This document shows, piece by piece, positions 52,156 to 60,158 of a stretch of 64,000 bases of DNA. Position numbers and translations under genes: made by a program. The stretch comes from Pseudomonadales bacterium. Lineage in GTDB: Bacteria > Pseudomonadota > Gammaproteobacteria > Pseudomonadales > Azotimanducaceae. The notes beneath the pieces are model-generated. The model did not search any database, was not told where the DNA came from, and worked only from the letters and a program-made list of their open reading frames with translations. The first letter of the stretch is position 1, and each line of letters begins with the position of its first letter. The DNA is taken from positions 1,798,001 through 1,862,000 of the forward strand of contig JAWKZN010000001.1 of the NCBI GenBank assembly GCA_041395945.1, read 5' to 3'.

Positions 52156-53664
52156 TCAGTCTCCGTAGCCGGGCGGCGGCACAAACCCGCCCAGTTCATC
52201 CGCCATCAGCCGGGCAAATTCGATAGTGGTCCGATCCCCGAACTCCGGACCAATGGCCTGCAGGCCGAGCGGCAGACCGCCACTGGACAGACCGGTCGGG
52301 AAAACGGTGCTCGGCAAATAGGACAGGGTGGCGTGGCCCGCCCAGAACACCTGATTCATGTAGGGCACCGGTTCACCATTGACCTCGATCATCCTCGCCG
52401 CCTGGGGTGAATGGTCGTGGGGCGGGGCGGTGGTGGACATGATCGGACACACCAGGATATCCCAGTCTCTGAAGAAGGCCTGCCAGCCAAGGCGCAGTCC
52501 GGTACGGGCATTGTCCAGGCCCATCCACTGCTGGTGATCGATGTTGTCCCCGGGGGCCTGTCCGATGACGGCGAGCAGCAGTTTCAGATACAGCTCGTGG
52601 GATTGTCCGCCGGCGAATTCCGGGCGAGCGCTATCCGATACCCTGGCACCACGTCGCGTCAGCACCTCACCCACCTGCTGCACCCGATCCGCAATTTCCC
52701 GATCTACCGGCGCGATTGCGTGATCCGACCACAGCGCCACCCGCAGTTCGCCCAGTGACTTCATGCGCGGCGGCGGCAGATCGAGCCGCCAGCCCGACGC
52801 GTTCATCACATCGGGTCCTGCCACGATGTCCATCGCGGCTGCCAGATCGGCCGCGCTGCGCGCCATCGGTCCCATCACCGCCAGGTCCGGCGTGCTCAGA
52901 ACGCCCGGGGTCGAGTGACCCTGCGGCGGCACCACACCCCAGGTCGGCTTGTGGCCGTACACGCCGCAGTAGTGTGCCGGGTTGCGTATCGATCCACCGA
53001 TATCCGAACCACTGTCCAAGCCGGTGAGACCGGCGGCCAGTGCCGCAGCGCTGCCCCCGGAAGACCCCCCCGGGGTGCGCTCGGTGTTCCAGGGATTACT
53101 GGTGGTGCCGTAGACGTCGTTGTAACTCTGGAAATCGCCGAGCATCAGGGGCACATTGGTTTTGCCCATGAAGTGTGCGCCCGCTTTCCGGTAGCGGGTA
53201 ACCATGGCGGAATCCGTGGTGGCGATGTTGTTTGCGAGATCGGGCAGGCCCCAGGTGGTGGCGGTGCCTTTGAGATTGAAGGACTCCTTGATGGTCATCG
53301 GCAGACCGTGCAGCGCGCCCAGCATCTGGCCCTTCGCCAGCGCCGCATCTGCTGCACGTGCGCTTTCGAGCGCCGCTTCGAAGGTCCTCACCACGATCGC
53401 GTTGAGCCGGCCATCGAAACGCTCGATCCGCGCGATGAAGTAACGGGTCAGCTCTGCCGAGCTGAGCGCTTTCGAGCGGATGAGTTCGGCCAGCTCCAGG
53501 CCACTGCGGAAGGCGAGCAGCGGATCTGCTTTCGCCGCCGCCGCAGCACCGGCCGCAGCCTGTGTGACGGCGGCCTGCGCGCCGGGCGCCATGAAACCGG
53601 CGGCGAGACCGCCGCCGAGCAGTGCCGTATGTGTGATGAAACTGCGTCGTGATACCTCGCTCAT
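52156..53664 (-). CDS. Tat-exported amidase (amidase signature family)
   Basis: The 502-residue protein has a Tat signal (SRRSFITHTALLGGG), then the amidase signature enzyme core. The catalytic Lys is in LPMTIKESFN, the middle Ser in TPGGSSGGSAAA and the nucleophile Ser in GSDIGGSIRNPA. Such enzymes cut linear amides with a Ser-cisSer-Lys triad. Export to the periplasm is notable. The start is ATG 53664 after GGGAGA. It diverges from the second selenoprotein gene by 120 bp. Confidence 0.93.
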   Translation of the reverse strand: MSEVSRRSFITHTALLGGGLAAGFMAPGAQAAVTQAAAGAAAAAKADPLLAFRSGLELAELIRSKALSSAELTRYFIARIERFDGRLNAIVVRTFEAALESARAADAALAKGQMLGALHGLPMTIKESFNLKGTATTWGLPDLANNIATTDSAMVTRYRKAGAHFMGKTNVPLMLGDFQSYNDVYGTTSNPWNTERTPGGSSGGSAAALAAGLTGLDSGSDIGGSIRNPAHYCGVYGHKPTWGVVPPQGHSTPGVLSTPDLAVMGPMARSAADLAAAMDIVAGPDVMNASGWRLDLPPPRMKSLGELRVALWSDHAIAPVDREIADRVQQVGEVLTRRGARVSDSARPEFAGGQSHELYLKLLLAVIGQAPGDNIDHQQWMGLDNARTGLRLGWQAFFRDWDILVCPIMSTTAPPHDHSPQAARMIEVNGEPVPYMNQVFWAGHATLSYLPSTVFPTGLSSGGLPLGLQAIGPEFGDRTTIEFARLMADELGGFVPPPGYGD

Positions 53665-53784
53665 GTCCGTTCTCCCTCGTCTCCGTGCAACAGTGTGAGC
53701 GATGAAGTCTAGCAGCCTGTTTTCTGAGTGCATTAGCAGACGGGAGCGGGCGGGGACTTGCCACAGCGGGGAAACCGCCACACC

Positions 53785-54690
53785 ATGGCGACTCATCAGG
53801 CGGAGACAGCATCGGTGATTCCCTATATCGAACGAACCCGCAACTACTACGGCACCCTCGGTTATCCCCCTTATCACTGGGCGCACAACGAGACCGTCCC
53901 GTTCACGCCGTTCAGAGGTGCGGTCAGAGACGCCCGGCTGGCGCTGATCACCACCGCAGCACCCAACAAGCCTGAACTCGGTGATCAGGGTCCCGGTGCC
54001 GCCTACAACGCCGCCGCCAAGTTCTTTCAGGTGTATACCGTGCCGAAGTCACCGGCGCCCGATCTGCGCATTTCGCACCTCGGCTACGATCGCAAGCACA
54101 GCACCGCCGAAGATCCGAACAGCTGGCTGCCCGTGGCGGCACTCGAGGCCGCAGTCGCGGAAGAGAGGCTCGGCGCACTGGCGGACTCGTTGATCGGTGT
54201 GCCGACCAATCGCAGCCAGCGGGTCACCCTGGAGAAAGACGCACCGGACGCCCTCGCCGCCTGTATCGCCCTGGACGCAGATATCGCGCTGCTGGTACCG
54301 AGCTGACCGGTCTGCCATCAGTCGGTCAGTCTGATCGCCCGCCATCTCGAATCTCAGGGTATTCCCACAGTGATCATGGGCTGCGCCCGGGACATCGTGG
54401 AATCTGCCGGTGTGCCCCGCTTTCTGTGGAGCGATTTTCCCCTGGGAAATTCGGCTGGTAAACCCGCTGATACTGCCTCACAAAGGGAAACCCTGGCACT
54501 GGCGCTGGCGCTGTTCGAATCTGCGACGCCCCCGCGCACGACCCTGGTCTCGCCCCAGCGCTGGTCCGACGACGACGACTGGAAACAGGATTTCATGAAC
54601 ATCGAACGGCTCGGCCAGGCGCAGATCGACCGCCTGCGCGCGGAGTTCATCGAACAGAAGCGGGTGGCGGCCGAGATCAAAAAGAGCTGA
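53785..54690 (+). CDS. Selenoprotein, GrdB/PrdB-like reductase family (second copy)
   Basis: Read through the in-frame TGA at 54304-54306, the gene encodes 301 residues with selenocysteine at 174 (LVPS-U-PVCHQSVSLIARHLE). It shares IPYIERTRNYY, YHWAHNETVPFTPF, GIPTVIMGCARDIVESAGVPR and SDFPLGN with the gene at 18.5-19.4 kb. The two have diverged clearly, so this is not a recent duplication. The downstream half keeps strong coding character and has no start of its own. No partner reductase, thioredoxin or sel gene is adjacent. The substrate is unknown. Confidence 0.88.
54317..54335 (+). promoter_or_regulatory. Candidate bacterial SECIS hairpin (second copy)
   Basis: Ten nucleotides after the UGA the message reads ATCAGTCGGTCAGTCTGAT: 5 bp of stem, one T-T mismatch, a closing C-G pair and the loop GGUCA. 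Size and offset equal those in the first gene. At the second pair this gene has U-A where the other has C-G, a compensatory change. The loop starts with G, as the bacterial SECIS model expects. Confidence 0.7.
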
Positions 54691-54751
54691 GTCTGCGCAG
54701 GTCGGGGCGGAGTGCCGGGTGCGTGCGGCAACCGGAACCGGTCCCGGGCGG

Positions 54752-55546
54752 TCAGGTACTCGCTTCAAACAGGATGCGCTCATCGCGCCAGGGTTCGGCC
54801 GGGCGATCCTCGAGCCCGCCGGTGACCTTCACCGAAGCGAATCCCGCCATTTTCAACATCAGCTCCACTTCATTCTTCAGGTAGAGCACGATCCTGATGG
54901 TGTGTGTTTCGGCTTCGACCTCCACGCCGTTTTCCAAACGGGCAGCGCGGATCTCCAGCAGAGTGGTCTGTTCCAGGGGGTCAAGTTCGAGCTGGCGCAT
55001 CCGCAACGCCATCTCGAAACCTTCCGGTGTTTTACGATGATCGCCGCGTTTCGACCAGGGTCGCGGAAATTCGGTCTGCTCGGCCCAGGCCGCCCAGCCC
55101 CTGCGATCGAAATTCGGCAGATGATGATCGAGAAACAGTCTGCCACCGGGCAGCAGGTGACCGCGGATGCGCCGCAGACCTTCGAGATCGTCCTCCCGGG
55201 TACCACCCAGACCGAAGGCACCACAGACGATGACTGTCTGGTAACGTCTGGGCAGCTCCAGCGCGTGCATCGGCTGTTCGTGAAGCGTGACCGCAAGGCC
55301 CTCCCGCTCTGCGAGAACACGACACCAGTGCAGCATATCGGCCGCAGCATCGGCGCCTTCCACATCCATTCCAGCACGCAGGAAGGGCAGCAGCAGACGC
55401 CCGGTCCCACAACCGGCGTCGAGGGCAGGCTCTCCGGAGCGCAGAATGGCCTGGCGAAAAAACTCGATGTCGTCGCCGTCGCGATTGAACTCAGCCCACC
55501 AGCGCGCTACCAGTCCGTGGTGCCAGGTATGGGCGGCGTGTTTCAT
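54752..55546 (-). CDS. Class I SAM-dependent methyltransferase
   Basis: The 264-residue Rossmann methyltransferase has motif I ALDAGCGTGRLLLPFLRAG, the acidic motif II in VEGADAAADML, and motif post-I YQTVIVCGAFGL. The LLPGGRLFLDHHLP strand follows, and a C-terminal barrel-like extension ends in LKMAGFASVKVTGG. It is a small-molecule type methyltransferase with no identifiable substrate. It lies 23 bp downstream of a small hypothetical gene on the same strand. Confidence 0.92.
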   Translation of the reverse strand: MKHAAHTWHHGLVARWWAEFNRDGDDIEFFRQAILRSGEPALDAGCGTGRLLLPFLRAGMDVEGADAAADMLHWCRVLAEREGLAVTLHEQPMHALELPRRYQTVIVCGAFGLGGTREDDLEGLRRIRGHLLPGGRLFLDHHLPNFDRRGWAAWAEQTEFPRPWSKRGDHRKTPEGFEMALRMRQLELDPLEQTTLLEIRAARLENGVEVEAETHTIRIVLYLKNEVELMLKMAGFASVKVTGGLEDRPAEPWRDERILFEAST

Positions 55547-55569
55547 GGTGTGAGAGGAGCGGCACCTTA

Positions 55570-55890
55570 TCAGCGCCGGCGGTTACTCCGGCCGGGGTGC
55601 AGGGGCCGCACGGGCACTTCACTGAGGTTGGTATCCGTCCAGCCCGCGGGACGATCCATGTTGACCAGATCGACTTCGGTGAGGAGGATGTTGGCGGGCA
55701 GTCGGGCCTTATGCGCTTCGAGGAAGGCCATGGTCTCGACGTAAAACAGCAGTTCCTGATGGGCGGCGTTACGATTGAGGAAGGGCCCCCGGCGGCCTTC
55801 CCGGGTCTCCACAAACCATTCCCACTCCTGACAGAAGACCCGCTCCCGGGAGCGATGATAGAGGCCCCTGAAGGCATCCGATCGGCGCAT
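55570..55890 (-). CDS. Small cytoplasmic hypothetical protein
   Basis: The 106-residue protein has no signal or membrane segment. It is rich in aromatic and charged residues (VFCQEWEWFVETREGRRGPFLNR, AAHQELLFYVETMAFLEAHKARLP) and has a basic tail (PLHPGRSNRRR). I recognise no family. Its codon use and 23-bp spacing before the methyltransferase gene suggest a real gene in the same unit. Confidence 0.65.
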   Translation of the reverse strand: MRRSDAFRGLYHRSRERVFCQEWEWFVETREGRRGPFLNRNAAHQELLFYVETMAFLEAHKARLPANILLTEVDLVNMDRPAGWTDTNLSEVPVRPLHPGRSNRRR

Positions 55891-55916
55891 AACGACTCCA
55901 AGTACGAACCGCGAGT

Positions 55917-56216
55917 CTACGACCCCGGAAGACTCCTGGGTATCCCTTGACCGGGGTGAGAGCGAACTAAATGTGCTCGCCGGCCAGCTGCCCGCGGTAA
56001 AAAGACAGGATGCCTGCGATCGCGGTCCGGTTCGCCGGTGACCCGCAGCACGGCGGGTGCTGCAGCTGAAGGGTCCGAGGTGCTGGCGTAAGTGTCGAGC
56101 AGGAGATCCTCGGATCGAGGGTGCGACAGCCTGTGGCTGGCCACTTCGATCGAAGGTGTCGGGCGCAGCAGTAACGGCTTCGCAGCGAAATCCGCAGGTG
56201 CGGTCGGGCCAGTCAT
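55917..56216 (-). CDS. Hypothetical small protein, possibly frameshifted
   Basis: The 99-residue frame starts 6 bp after the DUF2164 stop, giving MTGPTAPADFAAKPLLLRP and ...APAVLRVTGEPD. The last third then turns Arg/Pro-rich, as out-of-frame GC-rich DNA does. In the +1 frame the same stretch reads TAIAGILSFYRGQLAGEHI, then a stop at about 55968. A one-base shift near 56020 would join both parts into a cleaner protein of about 82 residues. No family is recognised. Confidence 0.35.
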   Translation of the reverse strand: MTGPTAPADFAAKPLLLRPTPSIEVASHRLSHPRSEDLLLDTYASTSDPSAAAPAVLRVTGEPDRDRRHPVFLPRAAGRRAHLVRSHPGQGIPRSLPGS

Positions 56217-56222
56217 GGCCGG

Positions 56223-56477
56223 TTATTTCGTGAACTCGGTGGGTTTTTCGATTTCGTAGAGCGCGTCGCGGATACCCTCAAGACGGGATTCGATCACCAC
56301 CTGGGCATCCACCAGACCGCGATTGTAGAAATAGGCGCCCACCTCCTCCGCAAAGAAATCCAGGAGAAACTCCGCATCAAAACGGCCGATCTCCTGATCC
56401 AGTTCTTCCCGGAAGTAGAGCTGGATCTTGCGCACGACGATCTCGGTTTCTTCTTTGGAAAATTTGATTTCGGACAT
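56223..56477 (-). CDS. DUF2164 family protein
   Basis: The 84-residue protein matches DUF2164 along its whole length: IKFSKEETEIVVRKIQLYFREELDQEIGRFDAEFLLDFFAEEVGAYFYNRGLVDAQVVIESRLEGI. It is a small all-helical soluble protein of unknown function. ATG 56477 follows GGAGAG; an upstream in-frame extension lacks a ribosome-binding site. It diverges from the nucleotidyltransferase gene by 71 bp. Confidence 0.93.
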   Translation of the reverse strand: MSEIKFSKEETEIVVRKIQLYFREELDQEIGRFDAEFLLDFFAEEVGAYFYNRGLVDAQVVIESRLEGIRDALYEIEKPTEFTK

Positions 56478-56548
56478 GAGGTCTCTCCGCTGTCGGTGCC
56501 GTGGCAGAATAACATTCCCAAAGCGGCAATCGCGGCGGCAGCGCAATC

Positions 56549-57262
56549 ATGGCTGGGTGGATCGAGGCTTTTCCCGAGGCCCGCGCTCAACTCGACCGGC
56601 TCACAGAGGGGCTGCAGAAGATTCTTCAGGATCGGTTGCAGGCCGTGCTCCTGCACGGCTCGCTCGCCATGGCGGGTTTCGACCCCCAGCGCAGCGATCT
56701 GGATGTGCTGGTGATCGTGTCAAGTCGCCCCCTCGATACCCAGTATGCGCAGCTCGGTCGCCTGTTGCCTGAAGTCTCCGGCGCGCCCCACCCCCTCGAG
56801 CTGAGCCTGCTGCTCGAGGATAATCTCCATCCCTGGCGGCACCCCTGTCCGCATCTCCTTCATTACGGCGAATCCCATCGGCAGGATTTCGCGCAGACCC
56901 GCGTCACGCCGCATCAGGATGCGGACCCGGACCTGGCAATGCATCTCACTGTGGCCCGACACCGGGGCGTGGATCTGCTCGGCAGCTGGCCGCCCTCAAA
57001 CCTGCCCGAAGTGCCCGCAGCGGACTTTCTCGCCGCGATCCGGACGGATTTTCTGTGGGCAGCCAATCGGCCGGACGAACTCAGGGACTACCGGCTCGCC
57101 AATGCCTGCCGCACCCTGGCCTATCTTGAACAGGGGCTCGTGCTGTCGAAGTCGGAAGGCATGGACTGGTGCCGGCAGCGGGACATCAAACCCGCGGATG
57201 CACTGGTAAGCGTGGCAGCGCGGCTGGAAATCGACATCCCAGGTGCCGGACCCTCGACCTGA
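56549..57262 (+). CDS. Nucleotidyltransferase (aminoglycoside adenylyltransferase-like)
   Basis: The 237-residue protein has the pol-beta nucleotidyltransferase motif HGSLAMAGFDPQRSDLDVLVIV at about 35-56 (GS...D-x-D). A C-terminal helical DUF4111-type domain follows (FLWAANRPDELRDYRLANACRTLAYLEQGLVLSKSEGMDW), as in ANT(3'')/ANT(9) enzymes. These adenylylate aminoglycosides, but chromosomal relatives may have other substrates. It ends 45 bp before tRNA-Val. Confidence 0.9.
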   Translation: MAGWIEAFPEARAQLDRLTEGLQKILQDRLQAVLLHGSLAMAGFDPQRSDLDVLVIVSSRPLDTQYAQLGRLLPEVSGAPHPLELSLLLEDNLHPWRHPCPHLLHYGESHRQDFAQTRVTPHQDADPDLAMHLTVARHRGVDLLGSWPPSNLPEVPAADFLAAIRTDFLWAANRPDELRDYRLANACRTLAYLEQGLVLSKSEGMDWCRQRDIKPADALVSVAARLEIDIPGAGPST

Positions 57263-57282
57263 TCCCCATCTTCGGCTACATT
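57254..57282 (+). promoter_or_regulatory. Probable promoter of tRNA-Val(GAC)
   Basis: TCGACC (57254-57259) and TACATT (57277-57282) are 17 bp apart, each 4 of 6 to consensus. A GC-rich stretch follows and the tRNA begins 25 bp later. It overlaps the last codons of the nucleotidyltransferase gene. Confidence 0.4.
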
Positions 57283-57307
57283 GGCGCCCCTCGAAGCAGG
57301 CACATGC

Positions 57308-57384
<77 letters not shown>

Positions 57385-57392
57385 GATTTCCC

Positions 57393-58697
57393 GGCTCTAC
57401 CCGATTAATGGGGGATGGGCCGTTGTTCACTAAACCCGGTTGATGATGCCATCCCAGCCGCAGTGGGTTAAGACCCGCAGCCGGTAGTTCTCAAAGTTTC
57501 TGAACCCGTAGGCTCTTCTCGACATCATTTCCATCTTGGTGTGGAAGCCCTCGGTGATGCCGTTGCTGCGCGTGAATCGCCACATGGCGACGATGGGTGC
57601 AAGCCATGAGGTGAGTGTTTTTGCGAGCCGGTGGAGCGGACTGACGTGGAGCTGCTCAATCAGCGTAAGGAACTCGGGCAACGTGCTTCTGGCTTTCCTG
57701 GCGTTCAGTGCTTTCAGCAGCAGGAGGCGGTTCAGCCGCTGCTTGGCATCGTACAGCGCCTTGAGCACGGGCCATTCTCCGAGATAGCTTCTGAGGTTGT
57801 CGCGCTGCTCATCGGACAGATACCACTCGTGCCGACGCATCAGACTCAGTAATCCGCGGTTGCTTCGACCCTCGGGATCCTGTTGTTGCCAGACCTTGAG
57901 AAAGTGCTGGTTTACCAGCCGGATTACATGGAAGCGATCGGCGACGATCGTGGCCTGGGGGAAGTACCGGCGGGCAATGCTGCGGTAGGTCTCGGACAGA
58001 TCCATGACGATGACCTTTACCTGATCCCGGCCCGGTAAACGCCTCAGATAGCGTCTTAAGCTCGGTTCAGAGCGTCCGAGTGCCACGTCGAAGACTTTGT
58101 GGTTCTTCAGATCCACAAAGCTTGTTGCATACCCTCGTCGGCGGGTGAAGAAGTGTTCATCGATACCCAATACCCGTGGACAGGGGCGGTTCGACATCTC
58201 AGAGCACCGTTGCCGACAATGGCTCTGATACCAGCGCTCGACGGTTGCCGCACTGATGCCGTGGGTGCGCGTGATCTTGCGCTGAGTGACGCCGCCATCA
58301 TGCGCTTCGAACACCTCGAGCCGAAACGCTTCCGACGCTCTGAAGCGCGGCCGAACGCCCTTGAACCGGTGGCAGAAATAGCGCCCGCACTGTGGGCAGT
58401 GGTACTTGGGCGACTTCAGGTGCAAGGTCATCACCTGGTTACCCTGACGCGTGTGCTTGAGGGTTCGTTGACGGGTCGCCTTGATCCTCACCCCCTCGTG
58501 CTCGCAATGAATGCACGAGGGGCGTCTGGTAGGCCGGGCATAGACCTTGATGCCCTGGTCCCGATCAACCTTCTCGATCTCAAGGTCAGATATGCCTAAT
58601 ATGACTCCTGCGTGGGACATCGGTAGTATCTCCATTAAACGATCTTCGCAAAATCAGTTTAATGAACACCGGTGTCCCCCATTAACGATGAAGAGCC
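57393..58697 (-). mobile_element. ISL3-family insertion sequence, copy 2 (intact)
   Basis: The element is 1,305 bp with the same 23-bp imperfect terminal repeats as copy 1. It is flanked by the 8-bp duplication GATTTCCC at 57385-57392 and 58698-58705. The tRNA-side end sits exactly 8 bp after the CCA of tRNA-Val(GAC), and the transposase gene runs toward the tRNA. This is the same geometry as copy 1 at tRNA-Asp. The perfect duplication suggests recent insertion. Confidence 0.96.
57430..58620 (-). CDS. ISL3-family transposase
   Basis: The 396-residue DDE transposase (401 from the upstream ATG 58635) has an N-terminal zinc finger (CIHCEH...CPQCGRYFC). An HTH follows (GVTQRKITRTHGISAATVERWYQ), then the catalytic core with Asp in GIDEHFFTRR, Asp in VIVMDLSETYRS, and Glu in GITEGFHTKMEMMSRRAYG. 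ATG 58620 is preferred because GGAG lies nine bases before it. Its stop is 37 bp inside the tRNA-proximal terminal repeat. Confidence 0.93.
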   Translation of the reverse strand: MSHAGVILGISDLEIEKVDRDQGIKVYARPTRRPSCIHCEHEGVRIKATRQRTLKHTRQGNQVMTLHLKSPKYHCPQCGRYFCHRFKGVRPRFRASEAFRLEVFEAHDGGVTQRKITRTHGISAATVERWYQSHCRQRCSEMSNRPCPRVLGIDEHFFTRRRGYATSFVDLKNHKVFDVALGRSEPSLRRYLRRLPGRDQVKVIVMDLSETYRSIARRYFPQATIVADRFHVIRLVNQHFLKVWQQQDPEGRSNRGLLSLMRRHEWYLSDEQRDNLRSYLGEWPVLKALYDAKQRLNRLLLLKALNARKARSTLPEFLTLIEQLHVSPLHRLAKTLTSWLAPIVAMWRFTRSNGITEGFHTKMEMMSRRAYGFRNFENYRLRVLTHCGWDGIINRV

Positions 58698-59316
58698 GAT
58701 TTCCCTTAAATATCAAAGCACAACCCCTAAAAACCAAAGGGTTATCTACTATCGACGTGGGCGTCCGCACCCTGATCTGTCGCACCGTGTCTTTCTCTGT
58801 CGCTCCGGTTGGGGCAAAAACCGGGCAGCAGACTCCAGCGCTCTCCGATTGAACGACCCTGTGCAGAGAACCGGTTACCCATGCCGAATCAATTTCCGCC
58901 TGTTCGCAGGGGAGCTGGAAAACCACAAAGCAGACAGTGTTCAGAATCACGATTCTTTGATACACCTACAGCACGCAGATTCAGCATGCTGACCTCCAGG
59001 CCTCGTCGATTCGGCATATCTGCATTCGTCGCATCCAGGTGATGGTGTTAGATACTTAGCCTGCTAAGCATACAAGGAGTCGGGCGGTCCAGCTCTCTTC
59101 TCGAAACCATATCTGAGGGGCGTTGATGGAAGGGTTTGACGAGTTCATTTCGAGCAACTCTTCTACATCAGATTCGCTCAGGTATTTTTCGTCTGTCGTG
59201 CGGATTACCAGTCCGACTATCTGGTTTCTCGCGATGGTCAAGCCAGGCCAGGAAGGTCCGGCAGCAGCCGCTGAAGCACCTGGCCGCTACCGGAATCCCT
59301 ATCCAGTGTCGTTTGT
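58698..59316. other. About 620 bp without a credible gene
   Basis: This stretch beyond IS copy 2 is less GC-rich than its surroundings. It has only short overlapping frames on both strands without ribosome-binding sites or recognisable domains. It starts with the IS target duplication (58698-58705). It may be decayed sequence or a long untranslated gap; I see no RNA gene in it. Confidence 0.5.
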
Positions 59317-59901
59317 TCAGATTGACTTGCCGTTGGCCTTGATACCCTCAGCGTTCACCGGCAGTTCACAGTAATCCGAGCCGGCGCGTACGTTGCAGCA
59401 GAATTCCAGCATTATGCCGTCCGGGTCGAAAAAGTAGAACGATCGTATCCAGGTTTTGTCGTCAGGAGTTTTACTGTGACGATCGATGCCTGGCTCGGTA
59501 ACCACGTCGGAATGATTGACTATTTCAGTGCAGTGCACGCCCTTGGCGACCAGGGTGTCTCGGTACGCTTCTATGTCGTCGACCGCGCAGTGGAAGGCCA
59601 CGTGGTTCATGGAGCCGTGGGCCGATGTAATGTCGCCACTCTCCCCCGCGAGTCCATGAGCGGAGGCGATACCCGGGGCCGCTTTCGGCGCACCTTTGAA
59701 CCAGAAAAACGCAAGAAGATTTCCACCTCCCATGTCGAAGAAAAAATGCTGGCCTGAACTGTTTCCCCCAAGATCGAAGCCTTTTATGTACTTCATATTC
59801 AGTACGTTGGTGTAGAAATCTACGGTTTTTTCCATATCCCGAGATACCAGCGCGAGGTGGTGCACTCCACTGTACTTAATCTCTGTTGCTGCTTTGTTCA
59901 T
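59317..59901 (-). CDS. VOC/glyoxalase-fold protein
   Basis: The 194-residue protein has paired beta-alpha-beta-beta-beta modules: GVHHLALVSRDMEKTVDFYTNVLNMKYI and GSMNHVAFHCAVDDIEAYRDTLVAKGVHCTEI, ending with FYFFDPDGIMLEFCCNV. The first His, the second-module His and the final Glu are the usual metal ligands, as in extradiol dioxygenases and glyoxalases. The substrate is unknown. Codon use looks less GC-biased than its neighbours, hinting at transfer. Confidence 0.92.
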   Translation of the reverse strand: MNKAATEIKYSGVHHLALVSRDMEKTVDFYTNVLNMKYIKGFDLGGNSSGQHFFFDMGGGNLLAFFWFKGAPKAAPGIASAHGLAGESGDITSAHGSMNHVAFHCAVDDIEAYRDTLVAKGVHCTEIVNHSDVVTEPGIDRHSKTPDDKTWIRSFYFFDPDGIMLEFCCNVRAGSDYCELPVNAEGIKANGKSI

Positions 59902-59968
59902 CGTCCTGTCTCCCTTGGCCCTGTTTACGGTGTGTCTGCATTATTACTAACAGATAACAGACTGAGGG

Positions 59969-59983
59969 TCAATGTCATTGACT
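59969..59983 (-). promoter_or_regulatory. Palindrome at the VOC gene promoter
   Basis: GTCAAT-GTC-ATTGAC is a perfect 15-bp dyad 68 bp upstream of the VOC start. On the minus strand its second arm overlaps a TTGACC -35-like box, with TAGTAA 17 bp further on. It looks like a repressor site. The rest of 59902-60158 contains no gene. Confidence 0.45.
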
Positions 59984-60158
59984 TTTGCCCTCTTTGTCAA
60001 GTGAATCATCCCGGGTGCACCGGAGACTCCATTTCTTCAGAGGATGGAGTCAGCAACACGACCAAAAGCTGTTTCCCGGAGGGCAGGGAACGGGCGTTCC
60101 GGATGGGCTTCGAGCACCAGTCGGACCAGGATTCGCGGCCCGCACCTGCCTCCAGCCC

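Noticed and set aside
59056..59241. Minus-strand 61-residue frame in the gap after IS copy 2
   Set aside because: Too short, no ribosome-binding site, no recognised family; may be a remnant but cannot be supported.
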